Shown here: positions 8,138 through 16,361 of the stretch, one piece after another
Layout: each line of letters opens with the position of its first letter
Numbering within the stretch: position 1 is the stretch's first letter
NCBI GenBank assembly: GCA_027067775.1
Contig: JAMOVK010000060.1
Location: 1-45,165, forward strand
Direction: 5' to 3'
Length of the DNA stretch: 45,165 nt
Origin: Deltaproteobacteria bacterium
Lineage (GTDB): Bacteria; Desulfobacterota; Dissulfuribacteria; Dissulfuribacterales; QOAL01
The notes under the pieces: generated by a model
Seen by the model: the letters and a program-made list of their open reading frames with translations, nothing else
What the model was told of the DNA's origin: nothing
Databases searched by the model: none
Made by a program: the position numbers and the translations under genes

Positions 8138-8551
8138 TTATTCTCTCTTTTTTCTTGCAAAGAATGTTAATTGATATGGTTCATTGTCTTCATTCCATGC
8201 AACATCTAGTTGTATTTTTTTATATATAATAGTTGTATTAGATGTTGTGGATGTATTACTATCTGATATTATGTATGTACAATTTGTTGAAAATCCATTT
8301 TCTAAATATGTAGTTGGTCCATGTATACCTGGTGATAAGTCTACGGATTCATATGAAGAATTGATAAGTCTATCTAGTTGTCTTTGAGCTATTATTACAG
8401 CTTGAGTGTATTGTCTAGAAAATGTTGTTCCACGAATACTACTTCCAAAAAGGGATATATAACCAAGTATGCCAATAGCTAAGACAAATAGAGCTAAGAT
8501 TATTTCTATAAGTGAAAAACCTTCTGATTTGAAAATTACTTTAGCGAACAT
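8138..8551 (-). CDS. pilV: PilV-like minor pilin
   Basis: The protein has 137 residues. The prepilin site is SEG/FSLIEIILALFVLAIGILG, which with the following LF and the QAVIIAQRQLDRLI helix is characteristic of PilV/GspI-type minor pilins. The C-terminal half (TIIYKKIQLDVAWNE) fits the PilV beta-sheet strand ending in W. It starts 5 bases after pilW and ends 1 base before the preferred pilX start, so translation is probably coupled. Base composition is strongly AT-rich compared with the housekeeping genes of this window. Confidence 0.85.
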   Translation of the reverse strand: MFAKVIFKSEGFSLIEIILALFVLAIGILGYISLFGSSIRGTTFSRQYTQAVIIAQRQLDRLINSSYESVDLSPGIHGPTTYLENGFSTNCTYIISDSNTSTTSNTTIIYKKIQLDVAWNEDNEPYQLTFFARKKRE

Positions 8552-8556
8552 TTATA

Positions 8557-9522
8557 TTAATCCTTATAGGTCAAATTTCTAGGAATAACAGTTGTTGTGA
8601 GAAGTAAACGATGAAAATGGTCATTATACGGACCAAAGGTCTGGTCAGCCATAATATATGTAGCTTTGTCCGTAAAATCTGGATCTGGATTCTTGGTCTT
8701 GGCTAGAATAAAAATTTTAAAGCCCTTAACTTGCATTATCTCTTGATCTGTTAATGTATTCTGCCATTCGCTACTTTCTATTACGCCATTGTTATTCGTA
8801 TCTAGTGCTATCTGTAATTGAAACGCTTCGATATTATCTGCAATATCGTTATTGGCAGATGATGGAGCAATATTGTGGTCTATTCTTAGATTATTATCCA
8901 CAATATGGATATAATTTGATGTCAAAAGGTAGCATTCGTCATCTATGCTCGCATGATGTCTGCCCGTAAATGTTAACGTGTTTCCCGCTAAGTTTAAAAG
9001 TTTCTGATTTTCTTGATAGGGGTTCGGATAAATGTAGATATTATATTTTTGGTATTTTGTAGCATTTGTACTTAATCTTGAAGTATCATCTAGGATGACC
9101 GTATTTTCGTCAATAACATTTGTAATTTTACCGATATAACGTGATGCATATGTTATGGCGATAGCATCTGATCTGGCATCGGTGGTCGTATTAGAAGAAA
9201 TGCCTGGCTTAAAAAATATCAGTTTCGATGAAAAATCTATCCCGAAAGATGAATCAGGTACTTCTAATTCATAGTATTGAGTCCCTTCTGGATGATTCGT
9301 TTCATAAAGTTTTTTAGAGCCAAAGCCGACCAATCTTAGACTTCGGGTTATAGTATCAACAGCAATTCTTGCATTCATTTGCATCTCTAATATGTCCTGA
9401 TTGACATTGAAAGTTCTGTAATTAGAGCGGTAAGCGATATATAGACCGGTAGCTAATAGTGTGCTCACTACAAAGGCAACCAAGAACTCTACCAGGGTGA
9501 AACCTTTATCTGTTTTTATCAT
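8557..9522 (-). CDS. pilW: PilW-like minor pilin
   Basis: The protein has 321 residues, the normal size for PilW. The N-terminus DKG/FTLVEFLVAFVVSTLLATG is a prepilin site with Glu5. It is followed by QDILEMQMNARIAVDTITRS and LRLVGF, the conserved PilW/GspJ helix with N-A-R and R-L-x-G. The rest is a beta-rich domain with a polar pattern (DTNNNGVIESSEW, near residue 245) that resembles a calcium-binding loop. Its role is the same priming complex as PilV/PilX. It begins 2 bases after the fimT/gspH gene. Confidence 0.87.
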   Translation of the reverse strand: MIKTDKGFTLVEFLVAFVVSTLLATGLYIAYRSNYRTFNVNQDILEMQMNARIAVDTITRSLRLVGFGSKKLYETNHPEGTQYYELEVPDSSFGIDFSSKLIFFKPGISSNTTTDARSDAIAITYASRYIGKITNVIDENTVILDDTSRLSTNATKYQKYNIYIYPNPYQENQKLLNLAGNTLTFTGRHHASIDDECYLLTSNYIHIVDNNLRIDHNIAPSSANNDIADNIEAFQLQIALDTNNNGVIESSEWQNTLTDQEIMQVKGFKIFILAKTKNPDPDFTDKATYIMADQTFGPYNDHFHRLLLTTTVIPRNLTYKD

Positions 9523-9524
9523 AG

Positions 9525-9992
9525 TTACTGTACCTTTATTCTTCCTGATCTATTGGTGATTACAGATCGAGAGATGGTACCTAGACTTATAATAATATGA
9601 CCATTACTACTTGATCCCAGGGGACTAAAAGTTACACATCCGCCACTATAAGAAAATCCCAATCGGACTCGTGTACTATTGTCCGCTTCTTCATCCACTT
9701 CTTTTATGCCTGTTATATAAAGTCCTGATCCTGTTTTGATTTGATAGGAGTGATTACCTGTTTTGCATAAAAGTACTTTTTCGTCTCTTTTTACAGCTTC
9801 AGATCTTGCAGATCTTAAGTCGGCTGCTACTTGAAATGCAGCAGATCTCACTCTATTTTCCGGTGAATTCCATCCACTAAATGCAATAAAAGCACCTATT
9901 GATATTAAAACTAGAATCACAAATAGTTCTATTAGGGAAAAACCATCGTTGTTGTTCATAAAATTTTTTAAAATTTTTAATAAAAATCCCAC
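9525..9992 (-). CDS. GspH/FimT-family minor pilin
   Basis: The protein has 155 residues from a GTG at 9992; an internal ATG at 9959 would give the shorter leader MNNNDG, and neither has a strong ribosome site. The processing site NDG/FSLIELFVILVLISIGAF has Glu5. It is followed by ENRVRSAAFQVAADLRSARSE and AVKRDEKVLL, the diagnostic GspH/FimT/FimU motif (L..AR.EA..R...V.L). The C-terminus GRIKVQ is close to the usual G-R-x-R end. It is the first gene of the minor-pilin operon and corresponds to fimU/fimT of Pseudomonas. Confidence 0.86.
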   Translation of the reverse strand: MGFLLKILKNFMNNNDGFSLIELFVILVLISIGAFIAFSGWNSPENRVRSAAFQVAADLRSARSEAVKRDEKVLLCKTGNHSYQIKTGSGLYITGIKEVDEEADNSTRVRLGFSYSGGCVTFSPLGSSSNGHIIISLGTISRSVITNRSGRIKVQ

Positions 9993-10416
9993 GATACTTT
10001 ACATATTAATTGCTAATCTTTTATATCGGTAATATCTAAAACAAAAATTAATTTTGGCTTTTATCTAGTTATTGCAAACTGTTACAGGAAATTATCAAGT
10101 AACTGCTTAACCACACGAAGCTGGCATAAAGCAACTTTTCTTTTAGAAGTTGTTCCGTATGATTGATGCAAATAAATAATGGTTATGCCTGCTATTTTGC
10201 GTGACTTTTTACTATCTTCTTTTATGTGATTTATCATGGGAATTACGAAGAAATCGGGCAAAATGATTAAAAACTTTCCATAAAAATAACCAACCTGAAA
10301 GTTTTAAGGGGGTGTTACGCCTAGCAATTTGTTTTTTTCAAATAATTCAACAGTTGGCACTGAAGGTGCATCTGATTTTGACAATGTGAGGTTTTAGTTG
10401 GCTCCAGTCCAAGGAC
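9993..10416. other. 424-base AT-rich intergenic region between divergent fimT and comEC
   Basis: This is the only gene-free stretch above 300 bases. It must hold the promoter of the - strand minor-pilin operon and the + strand comEC promoter. I see no open frame with coding character. A TATAAA lies on the - strand around 10020-10025 but without a convincing -35 partner. A GCAACTT/AAGTTG inverted repeat (10132-10152) is short. The one clear element is the sigma-54-like site at 10354-10371, listed separately. Confidence 0.7.
10354..10371 (+). promoter_or_regulatory. Possible sigma-54 promoter upstream of comEC
   Basis: The sequence TTGGCACTGAAGGTGCAT has a full TGGCAC -24 element and GTGCA at -12 with correct GG-to-GC spacing. 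It deviates from the consensus at two positions (T for G after TGGCAC, G for the first T of TTGC). The predicted start would be near 10382, shortly before either comEC start codon. If real, comEC would be read by the same sigma factor as the pilin gene. Confidence 0.5.
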
Positions 10417-10452
10417 TTGGACCTGCCTCGGGGGCTCAAGATTAGGGATCTG

Positions 10453-12975
10453 ATGGAAAACAAGGTCTTACAGGCTCTGCCCACAGTGCCTTTAGCCATC
10501 TTTTTACTGCCATTTGCAGCAGGCATATCTTTCCAAAAGGGTCTGTATGGCCTGGGCTACATGGATATTTTTGCCTTGTGCTGCCTCATTCTAGTCTGCT
10601 TTATTATTTTTTCTCTACCTCTATTTAATCTTCAAGAGGCGAGACGCCACAGGTCAAAGTGGTTTGCGGCTAGGCGTTTTCTTGTCCTGTTAGGTGCTTT
10701 CATGCTCTTTTTTGGGGCTGGCATCATCCATTTTGCTAATACGTATGAGTTCCTTGCAGGTAGCCAGGCAGGACTCCTGGAGCTGGCTGAACAGGGTGGC
10801 AGGGTGAAATTGATAGGATATGTAAAAAGCGTAGCGCTGCCACGAGGTAATTCAGATGCCAGGGCCATGGTATTTGTAAAATATGTTGACATCCATGGCA
10901 CTGATTCTGCTATTTCCCAATCAGTAGTTGTTACATTTAAGAATCTTTCATGGGACCAGTTGAGACCGGGCCAAAGGCTTGTTTTTAAAGCAAGGCTTTA
11001 CAGGATACGCAACTTTGGCACTCCTGGAAGTTTCGATTACGAAAACTGGTGGGCACTAAGAGGGATATCGGTAAGAGCCGTATGTTCATCTCCCCTTGAC
11101 GTCTTGTTCCTGCAAGATTCATCGGTTCAGCCAGGGTTAGTTGCCACAGTTTTTTTAGCAGTCGAACAGCTAAGGATGAAAATCATCAAAAATTTGCTCG
11201 GATCTTTGCCACCCCGGGCATCATCTGTTGCAATTGCCCTGCTTACTGGTTCCAGGGCCTGGTTTTCACAAGACCAAAAAATGCTCTATTCTTCTGCAGG
11301 CATTGGTCATCTCTTTGCAGTTTCCGGCCTTCATATGGCAATGATGGCTGGTCTGTCCGTTTTCCTGGTGGGGTTTGTAGGACGTAGCATCCCTTGGTTA
11401 CTCTTAAGGGTAAATATGATAAAGATCTCATGGATCATGGCTGTTTTTTCGTGTTTGTTCTACTGCGCCTTGGCAGGAGGTTCTCCTTCAAGTCTCAGGG
11501 CATTCATCATGATTGCATCTTTGGCCTTCTGCTTCATCTCTGGCAGGAAGTCATGTCTTGAGGCAGGACTTTTTCTTGCAGCATGGCTGCTTCTTTTAAA
11601 AACTCCCTTTTATCTTTTTGATGTTTCCTTTCAGCTGTCATTCACAGTGGTCTTTTTCCTTATTTTTTGGGGCAGGTATTTCAGTCAAACCGTACCCTTT
11701 GCCAAAGGACCTGTATGGACCTTTGCCTTGGTGTGCCTTTTGGCTTTTGCCGCATCCTCACCTCTCGTGGTTTTCTATTTTCACAGGCTCAATCCATTTG
11801 CTATCTTTTTGAACCTGCTGTGTATCCCAATTGCCCAATTCCTGGTTCTTCCCAATCTGTTTTTGGCCTCCTTTTTTTCACTGGTGGCACCCAGCCTGGG
11901 CAGCGCATGCTTTACCTTGGTGTCCCTTGGCATTTCAGCGATGAACAGGCTTGCTGTCTTTTTCACAGACCCATTGTGGATGAATCATTTTGTTTTACCT
12001 CCAAGGCCCTGGGAGTTGTTTATCATGATCCTTTTGTTTTTTCTTGCTCCTTTGGCTTGGAGATCAGGAAAGTTGGGATGTGCCTTTGTCTTTTTTGCGG
12101 TCTTGCTGGTCTGTGGACATCTTTTCCAGGACCATCTAAAGAATCACAGAAAAGGGATTACGCTGCATGTTTTGGATGTGGGCCAGGGGCTTTGTCAGGT
12201 GCTGGAGCTTCCAAAGGGCCAGGTTCTTGTGGCAGATACAGGCGGTTTCAAAGGGTCCCGCTTTGATGTTGGAGATCGTGTAGTCGCCCCATATCTCAGA
12301 AGGCTCGGTATCCGATATATAGACATCCTTGCCATCTCCCATCCAGATACGGATCATATAGGAGGAGCCTTGTCTCTGGTGAGGCAGTTTAAGATTGGCC
12401 AGGTATGGGTGAACAATGTTGGAGGTGGTTCAGGCACTCAACTGTTTAATGAATTTTTGGCTCTAGTCCATCGCAGGAATATACCAGTAAGAGCATTTGA
12501 AAAGACAAGCAGCGTCAGGTTGCAGGGGAGGGTTGTTGTTGAGTGTTTCGTCGCCAAAAAGAAACAGTATTTGTCAAAAAACGACATGGGGCTTGTCTTT
12601 AGGGTGATACATCCAGGTGGCAACATGCTTTTGCCAGGAGACATACAAAAGAGAAGGGAAATGGCACTCCTGATGGCTGGTGCAGAACTTAGATCCCAGG
12701 TAATTGTGGTTCCACATCACGGGGCCAAGGGTTCAAGCAGTTACAGTTTCTTGCAGAGCGTCTGTCCCAATGTTGCAGTTGTCAGTTGCGGTTATAAAAA
12801 TCCATTTCACCATCCTGCTCCGGCAGTTCTCCAGCGCTATAGGAGCCTTGGTGTAAAGGTCTTGAGAACAGATGTGGATGGGACAATAGACATAAAAATA
12901 GCCGGAAACCATAAAATTAAAGTTTCCGGCTATTATCGAAAGGGTGATTTGCTTTTTAATCCAGAAAGTATTTGA
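10453..12975 (+). CDS. comEC: ComEC/Rec2 DNA internalisation channel
   Basis: The start chosen is the ATG at 10453 with AGGGA upstream (840 residues); a TTG at 10417 would add 12 residues. Order of parts: N-terminal membrane helices and a DUF4131-like OB region (about residues 20-210), the Competence domain with many membrane helices (about 235-540, with LLTGSRAWFSQDQ and FAVSGLHMAMMAG), and a C-terminal metallo-beta-lactamase fold (from LHVLDVGQG, HPDTDH near 630-635, LPGDIQ, VVPHHGAKGSSS). Family role: it carries single-stranded DNA across the inner membrane during transformation, after pilus-driven uptake. All three parts are present, so the gene looks intact. The stop overlaps the end of the convergent sigma gene by 20 bases. 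Confidence 0.93.
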   Translation: MENKVLQALPTVPLAIFLLPFAAGISFQKGLYGLGYMDIFALCCLILVCFIIFSLPLFNLQEARRHRSKWFAARRFLVLLGAFMLFFGAGIIHFANTYEFLAGSQAGLLELAEQGGRVKLIGYVKSVALPRGNSDARAMVFVKYVDIHGTDSAISQSVVVTFKNLSWDQLRPGQRLVFKARLYRIRNFGTPGSFDYENWWALRGISVRAVCSSPLDVLFLQDSSVQPGLVATVFLAVEQLRMKIIKNLLGSLPPRASSVAIALLTGSRAWFSQDQKMLYSSAGIGHLFAVSGLHMAMMAGLSVFLVGFVGRSIPWLLLRVNMIKISWIMAVFSCLFYCALAGGSPSSLRAFIMIASLAFCFISGRKSCLEAGLFLAAWLLLLKTPFYLFDVSFQLSFTVVFFLIFWGRYFSQTVPFAKGPVWTFALVCLLAFAASSPLVVFYFHRLNPFAIFLNLLCIPIAQFLVLPNLFLASFFSLVAPSLGSACFTLVSLGISAMNRLAVFFTDPLWMNHFVLPPRPWELFIMILLFFLAPLAWRSGKLGCAFVFFAVLLVCGHLFQDHLKNHRKGITLHVLDVGQGLCQVLELPKGQVLVADTGGFKGSRFDVGDRVVAPYLRRLGIRYIDILAISHPDTDHIGGALSLVRQFKIGQVWVNNVGGGSGTQLFNEFLALVHRRNIPVRAFEKTSSVRLQGRVVVECFVAKKKQYLSKNDMGLVFRVIHPGGNMLLPGDIQKRREMALLMAGAELRSQVIVVPHHGAKGSSSYSFLQSVCPNVAVVSCGYKNPFHHPAPAVLQRYRSLGVKVLRTDVDGTIDIKIAGNHKIKVSGYYRKGDLLFNPESI
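12893..12934 (-). terminator. Rho-independent terminator of the sigma gene, inside comEC
   Basis: ATAGCCGGAAAC (12898-12909) and GTTTCCGGCTAT (12922-12933) form a perfect 12-base inverted repeat (13 pairs with the flanking A-T) around a 12-base AT-rich loop. On the - strand the stem is followed by TTTTAT. It starts about 20 bases past the sigma-gene stop codon. The same bases encode the last 30 or so residues of ComEC on the + strand, where no T-run follows the stem. Confidence 0.78.
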
Positions 12976-14338
12976 GTTTTTCTCGTCTGCTTGAATGTCT
13001 CAGACGGTTAAGTGCCTTTTTTTCTATCTGCCTTATTCTTTCTCTTGAGACATTGAAGCGTTTGCCAATCTCTTCAAGGGTGTATTCTGAATCTTCCCCA
13101 ATGCCAAAACGCAGCCGTATGATTTTTTCCTCTCTGGGGCTCAATGTTGCAAGAATGCTCTTTATGCGTTCTGTAAGTTCCCTTTCTCTAACACTTTCAT
13201 AGGGAGAGACCGCGTCCTTGTTCTCTATGAAATCTCCAAGGGTGCTGTCTTCATCTCCTACAGGGGTCTCAAGAGAGACGGGTTCTCTGGAGGCCTCAAG
13301 AATGGAAAGGATCTTTTCCATGGGAAGCCCGGTCCGTTCAGAGATTTCAGCAGGTGTGGGTTCCCTGCCAAGTTCTTTTAACATGGCATAGAATGCCTTG
13401 AAAAATTGGCTTCTAAGCTCGAGAAAATGCACAGGAAGTCTGATGGTCCTGGTTTTATCCAAGATGGCGCGGGTTATGGCCTGTCTTATCCACCAGCTTG
13501 CATAGGTGGAAAATTTGTTCCCCTTGGTATAATCAAAACGGAAAACTGCCCTCATAAGGCCAAGGTTACCTTCCTGAATCAGATCTGCCAGAGAAAGCCC
13601 CTGGTGCATGTAGCGCTTGGCTATGCTGACAACCAACCTCAGGTTGGCATTAATCATCTCGTCCTTGGCCGTTTCTACCTTGCGCTGTTGGATTCTAACA
13701 AGCTTCCATAGTTCTTGGATAGACTGGTCTTCCGAATAGGTGCTGGCTATGCTCTTGACCGTTTCTGCCAGGTAATTTAGATGTTGCTTTTTGGGCTTTA
13801 GGGTCGGATCCCTTCTTTTCCACTGACGAATTTTTTCCCTTAGCGCCTCCATCTCAGAGCTGGTGGATGGATGTTCCATGATTGCTGAGATGATGGTGTT
13901 AAAGCCGGTACGGATAATCTTGCTTAGTTCCTCTTCCCTTTCAGGGGTGAGAAGTTCGTACCTGCCCATCTCTCTGAGATAGGTGGTGGTAATTTCTTCC
14001 GAGTCGGTGTACTCACCAGAATCAAGGACCACCTGTTGCTTGGGTTCCTGGGAGGTCTTAGGAGAAATCTTGGCAGTTTTAGACTCGTTTACATTTTGTG
14101 ATGAGACTTGTTCCTTAAATGCAATGGCGTCACTCAGACTGCCTCCTATTACCTCTATGTTGTTCTGACAGAGGACATCAAAGATTTCTTCCAGTTTTTC
14201 AGGATCTTTAATGTCGTCCGGTATAATTTCATTGAGTGTTTCGTAGGATAGAGAACCGTTGTGTCCAGCTTCAAGGAGCTGGTCCATGTAACCGTTTGTT
14301 TCTCCAGTGTTGTCCTTTCTCATGGTTTTAGGGGCCAT
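12956..14338 (-). CDS. Sigma-70 family RNA polymerase sigma factor (RpoD/RpoS class)
   Basis: The protein has 460 residues. Parts: region 1.1-like (about 17-66, DQLLEAGHNGSLSYETLNEI), region 1.2 (about 110-145, TTTYLREMGRYELLTPEREE), a short non-conserved segment, region 2 (224-302, with LIQEGNLGLMRAVFRFDY and the -10 contacts STYASWWIRQAITRAI), region 3 (305-385), and region 4 with the helix-turn-helix LEEIGKRFNVSRERIRQIEK (421-440). Region 1.1 points to a primary (group 1) factor. The total length and the TRTIRLPVH end of region 2.4 also fit group 2 (RpoS-like) factors. A second rpoD elsewhere would settle which it is. The dnaG gene usually linked to rpoD is absent here, although rpsU lies divergently 281 bases away. 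Confidence 0.9.
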   Translation of the reverse strand: MAPKTMRKDNTGETNGYMDQLLEAGHNGSLSYETLNEIIPDDIKDPEKLEEIFDVLCQNNIEVIGGSLSDAIAFKEQVSSQNVNESKTAKISPKTSQEPKQQVVLDSGEYTDSEEITTTYLREMGRYELLTPEREEELSKIIRTGFNTIISAIMEHPSTSSEMEALREKIRQWKRRDPTLKPKKQHLNYLAETVKSIASTYSEDQSIQELWKLVRIQQRKVETAKDEMINANLRLVVSIAKRYMHQGLSLADLIQEGNLGLMRAVFRFDYTKGNKFSTYASWWIRQAITRAILDKTRTIRLPVHFLELRSQFFKAFYAMLKELGREPTPAEISERTGLPMEKILSILEASREPVSLETPVGDEDSTLGDFIENKDAVSPYESVRERELTERIKSILATLSPREEKIIRLRFGIGEDSEYTLEEIGKRFNVSRERIRQIEKKALNRLRHSSRREKLKYFLD

Positions 14339-14559
14339 ATTGGCTAAACCTCGCCTTACACGTTTAATGAGTTGTTCATATACAGCGAAAACATCCTATT
14401 ATAAAAAATAATTTATCTATAAGCAAGGAATTTTTCTTCAATTTTTGGTAGATACGACCGCTGGTAAGCTTTTTAAATTTTAAGCGAAAAATAGACACTT
14501 TTTTGGAAAAGGCAAGGGTCTTTAATGTAATCTTTTGAAAAATTTATAGCTTGATTCCC

Positions 14560-14587
14560 TTGACTTTTCCTTGCTTCCATATATTAT
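14560..14587 (+). promoter_or_regulatory. Sigma-70 promoter of rpsU
   Basis: The -35 TTGACT (14560-14565) and -10 TATTAT (14582-14587) are separated by 16 bases. The predicted start near 14594 leaves a short leader with a G-rich ribosome site before the TTG start of rpsU at 14620. Confidence 0.65.
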
Positions 14588-14619
14588 TGGCTGACTATTC
14601 AAAGAAAGGGGGGATTCCC

Positions 14620-14817
14620 TTGGCCATCGTCGTTGAAGTCCAGGATAACCTGGAGAAGGCGCTAAAGCTGCTGAAAAAGAAGATGCAGCTTGACGGGCTT
14701 CAGCGAGAGCTTAAAAACAGGCGCTTTTATGAAAAACCAAGTGTAAAAAGGCGCAGAAAAGCTCAGGAAGCTGAACGCAGGCGTAGAAAGGCAAGCAGAA
14801 GAAGAAAAAGATACTAA
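14620..14817 (+). CDS. rpsU: 30S ribosomal protein S21
   Basis: The start chosen is the TTG at 14620, preceded by AAAGGGGGGA; the open frame extends upstream to 14551, but those residues do not match the family and would overlap the promoter. This gives 65 residues beginning (M)AIVVEVQDNLEKALKLLKKK, with RELKNRRFYEKPSVKRRRKA and an extremely basic tail (RRRRKASRRRKRY), the usual S21 pattern and length. S21 binds near the 3' end of 16S rRNA and helps initiation. It is monocistronic here: a terminator follows within 60 bases. Confidence 0.93.
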   Translation: MAIVVEVQDNLEKALKLLKKKMQLDGLQRELKNRRFYEKPSVKRRRKAQEAERRRRKASRRRKRY

Positions 14818-14850
14818 AAAGTTCACAGCTGAAATCAATTATGATCAGGA

Positions 14851-14876
14851 AAGGGGCTACTTATGCCCCTTTTTTA
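14851..14876 (+). terminator. Rho-independent terminator after rpsU
   Basis: AAGGGGC (14851-14857) pairs with GCCCCTT (14865-14871) around a 7-base loop and is followed by a T-run to 14875. It overlaps the 3' end of the convergent yihY gene. On the - strand only three Ts follow the stem, so termination there would be weaker. Confidence 0.8.
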
Positions 14877-16240
14877 CTGGCTTCTTCAGATCCTGATGTA
14901 CAGTTTGAAAATTCATCCAATCCTTCAACAGCCCTGTAATAGAAACTGGCAGTCAGTTTTTCGCCAAGACTTTTGGGTTCCTTGGGGCTTCCGCAAAGGG
15001 CGTCGAATATCATGGCATTCTTTATTCCCCTTTTTGAAATGGCAGGTAAAAATTCCTCAACCCTGTCGGTGCGTTTTAAGAGATTTGCTTCAAGCAGTTT
15101 TCCAATCACCTGGTCAACCTCTGGCAAAGGTTTTTTGAGTTTTTCAGATAATATATCAGGAGTTACCGGTTTCCCCTTGTCAAAATAGTGATAGGCAACA
15201 TGTAAGATGTCTATGGCCAGGGCCAGTTTTTCTACCGGGCTCAAGATCTTTTTCATAGGGTTTAGTCTTTTAAAATTTTGTACGGCGTATGAGGTTTCAG
15301 CACCTATCAGAAATATTATCCAGCCTATATAGACCCAAAACAGAAAAAGTGGCAGGGTGGCAAAAGAGCCGTATATTGCATTGTACCTGGCAACGCCTAT
15401 CTGGAGCTTTATATAAACGGTCTGAGCAAGTATCCAGCCAATGCCTCCAATTAGTCCGCCAATTGTGGCTGGCCACCACCTTACCCATGTATTTGGCATG
15501 AATCTGTAAAGGATGGTAAATGTGCCAATGATCATGAGAAGGGGTAATAGTTTAAAGATGATGGGCAGAAGCCAGGAAATCTTCAACAGGTTTGTCATCT
15601 TTTCGATAAAGGCCTTGCTCTGGTTGGCTGTTATGGCCCAGAAGGCGATGTTGATGGAAAGGGGCATAAGCACTATAAGGCCAATATAATCAATGATCTT
15701 TCTGCCTATATCCCTGGATTTTTTTGTTTCCCAAATGGTGTTCATTGCCTCTTCTATATGGGTCATTAGTGAGACAACGGTAAGCAGGGAGGCAACAATG
15801 CCCAGCCAGCCAAGGGCGGCAAAGTTTGTCTTGTCCACATAGTCAAAGATTTTGTCTATGGCCACTTTCAGGTGTTTGGTTGACTGGGAGTGAAGCTCCA
15901 ACGCGGTGGCATTGATACTGGAACTGTTTGTATCTGTAAACCCTTTGTGTTCTGATAGCGCCTCCATCTCTTCCAGCATTCTGTATGCAGCCTGTTTCAT
16001 ATAGTTGTCTGCTCCAAGCCCCTTCACAAGGGCTGTGCCCATTGCCAGCACAGGGACCAGAGAAAGGATGACCGTATATGTCAGGGCGCTTGCCCTGAGT
16101 TCCAGACCATGTTTGGCAAAACCGGAAAACACAAGGCACAGTATCCTGAGGATGTTTTTTATCGTTGTCTCGATCCCTTCTCTTTCATCTGATGGATCGT
16201 CCTGCCATATCCAGTATCTGAAGCTTTTAATCCAGGCCAT
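14861..16240 (-). CDS. YihY/BrkB family inner membrane protein
   Basis: The start chosen is the ATG at 16240 behind AGAGGAG (459 residues); the longer frame to 16261 begins with TTG. Six membrane helices span about residues 35-320. The hallmark ELRASALTYTVILSLVPVLA follows the first helix, with MTHIEEAMNTIWETKKSRD and GFIGGIGWIL-like segments (GGLIGGIGWILAQTVYIK) and YGSFATLPLFLFWVYIGWII. The C-terminal 100 or so residues form a soluble, winged-helix-like extension (KPVTPDILSEKLKKPLPEVD). The family was once called RNase BN, but that activity belongs to another protein; the function is not established. It is not in an obvious operon. Confidence 0.88.
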   Translation of the reverse strand: MAWIKSFRYWIWQDDPSDEREGIETTIKNILRILCLVFSGFAKHGLELRASALTYTVILSLVPVLAMGTALVKGLGADNYMKQAAYRMLEEMEALSEHKGFTDTNSSSINATALELHSQSTKHLKVAIDKIFDYVDKTNFAALGWLGIVASLLTVVSLMTHIEEAMNTIWETKKSRDIGRKIIDYIGLIVLMPLSINIAFWAITANQSKAFIEKMTNLLKISWLLPIIFKLLPLLMIIGTFTILYRFMPNTWVRWWPATIGGLIGGIGWILAQTVYIKLQIGVARYNAIYGSFATLPLFLFWVYIGWIIFLIGAETSYAVQNFKRLNPMKKILSPVEKLALAIDILHVAYHYFDKGKPVTPDILSEKLKKPLPEVDQVIGKLLEANLLKRTDRVEEFLPAISKRGIKNAMIFDALCGSPKEPKSLGEKLTASFYYRAVEGLDEFSNCTSGSEEASKKGA

Positions 16241-16361
16241 TTTTCTCCTCTGAAAAGCCAAGCGCCAATGCTGCTTTTTGTGTTATTTTTGGTATGTTAT
16301 GTCCCATGCTTGTTTATAAATACTCAAGGTTTTAAGGGCAAGATCTTGTTAGGGTCAATCT

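Noticed and set aside
11667-12266. 199-residue open frame inside comEC, other + frame
   Set aside because: It overlaps conserved ComEC membrane and beta-lactamase motifs, is rich in Cys/Trp/Gly in a shadow-frame manner and shows no domain.
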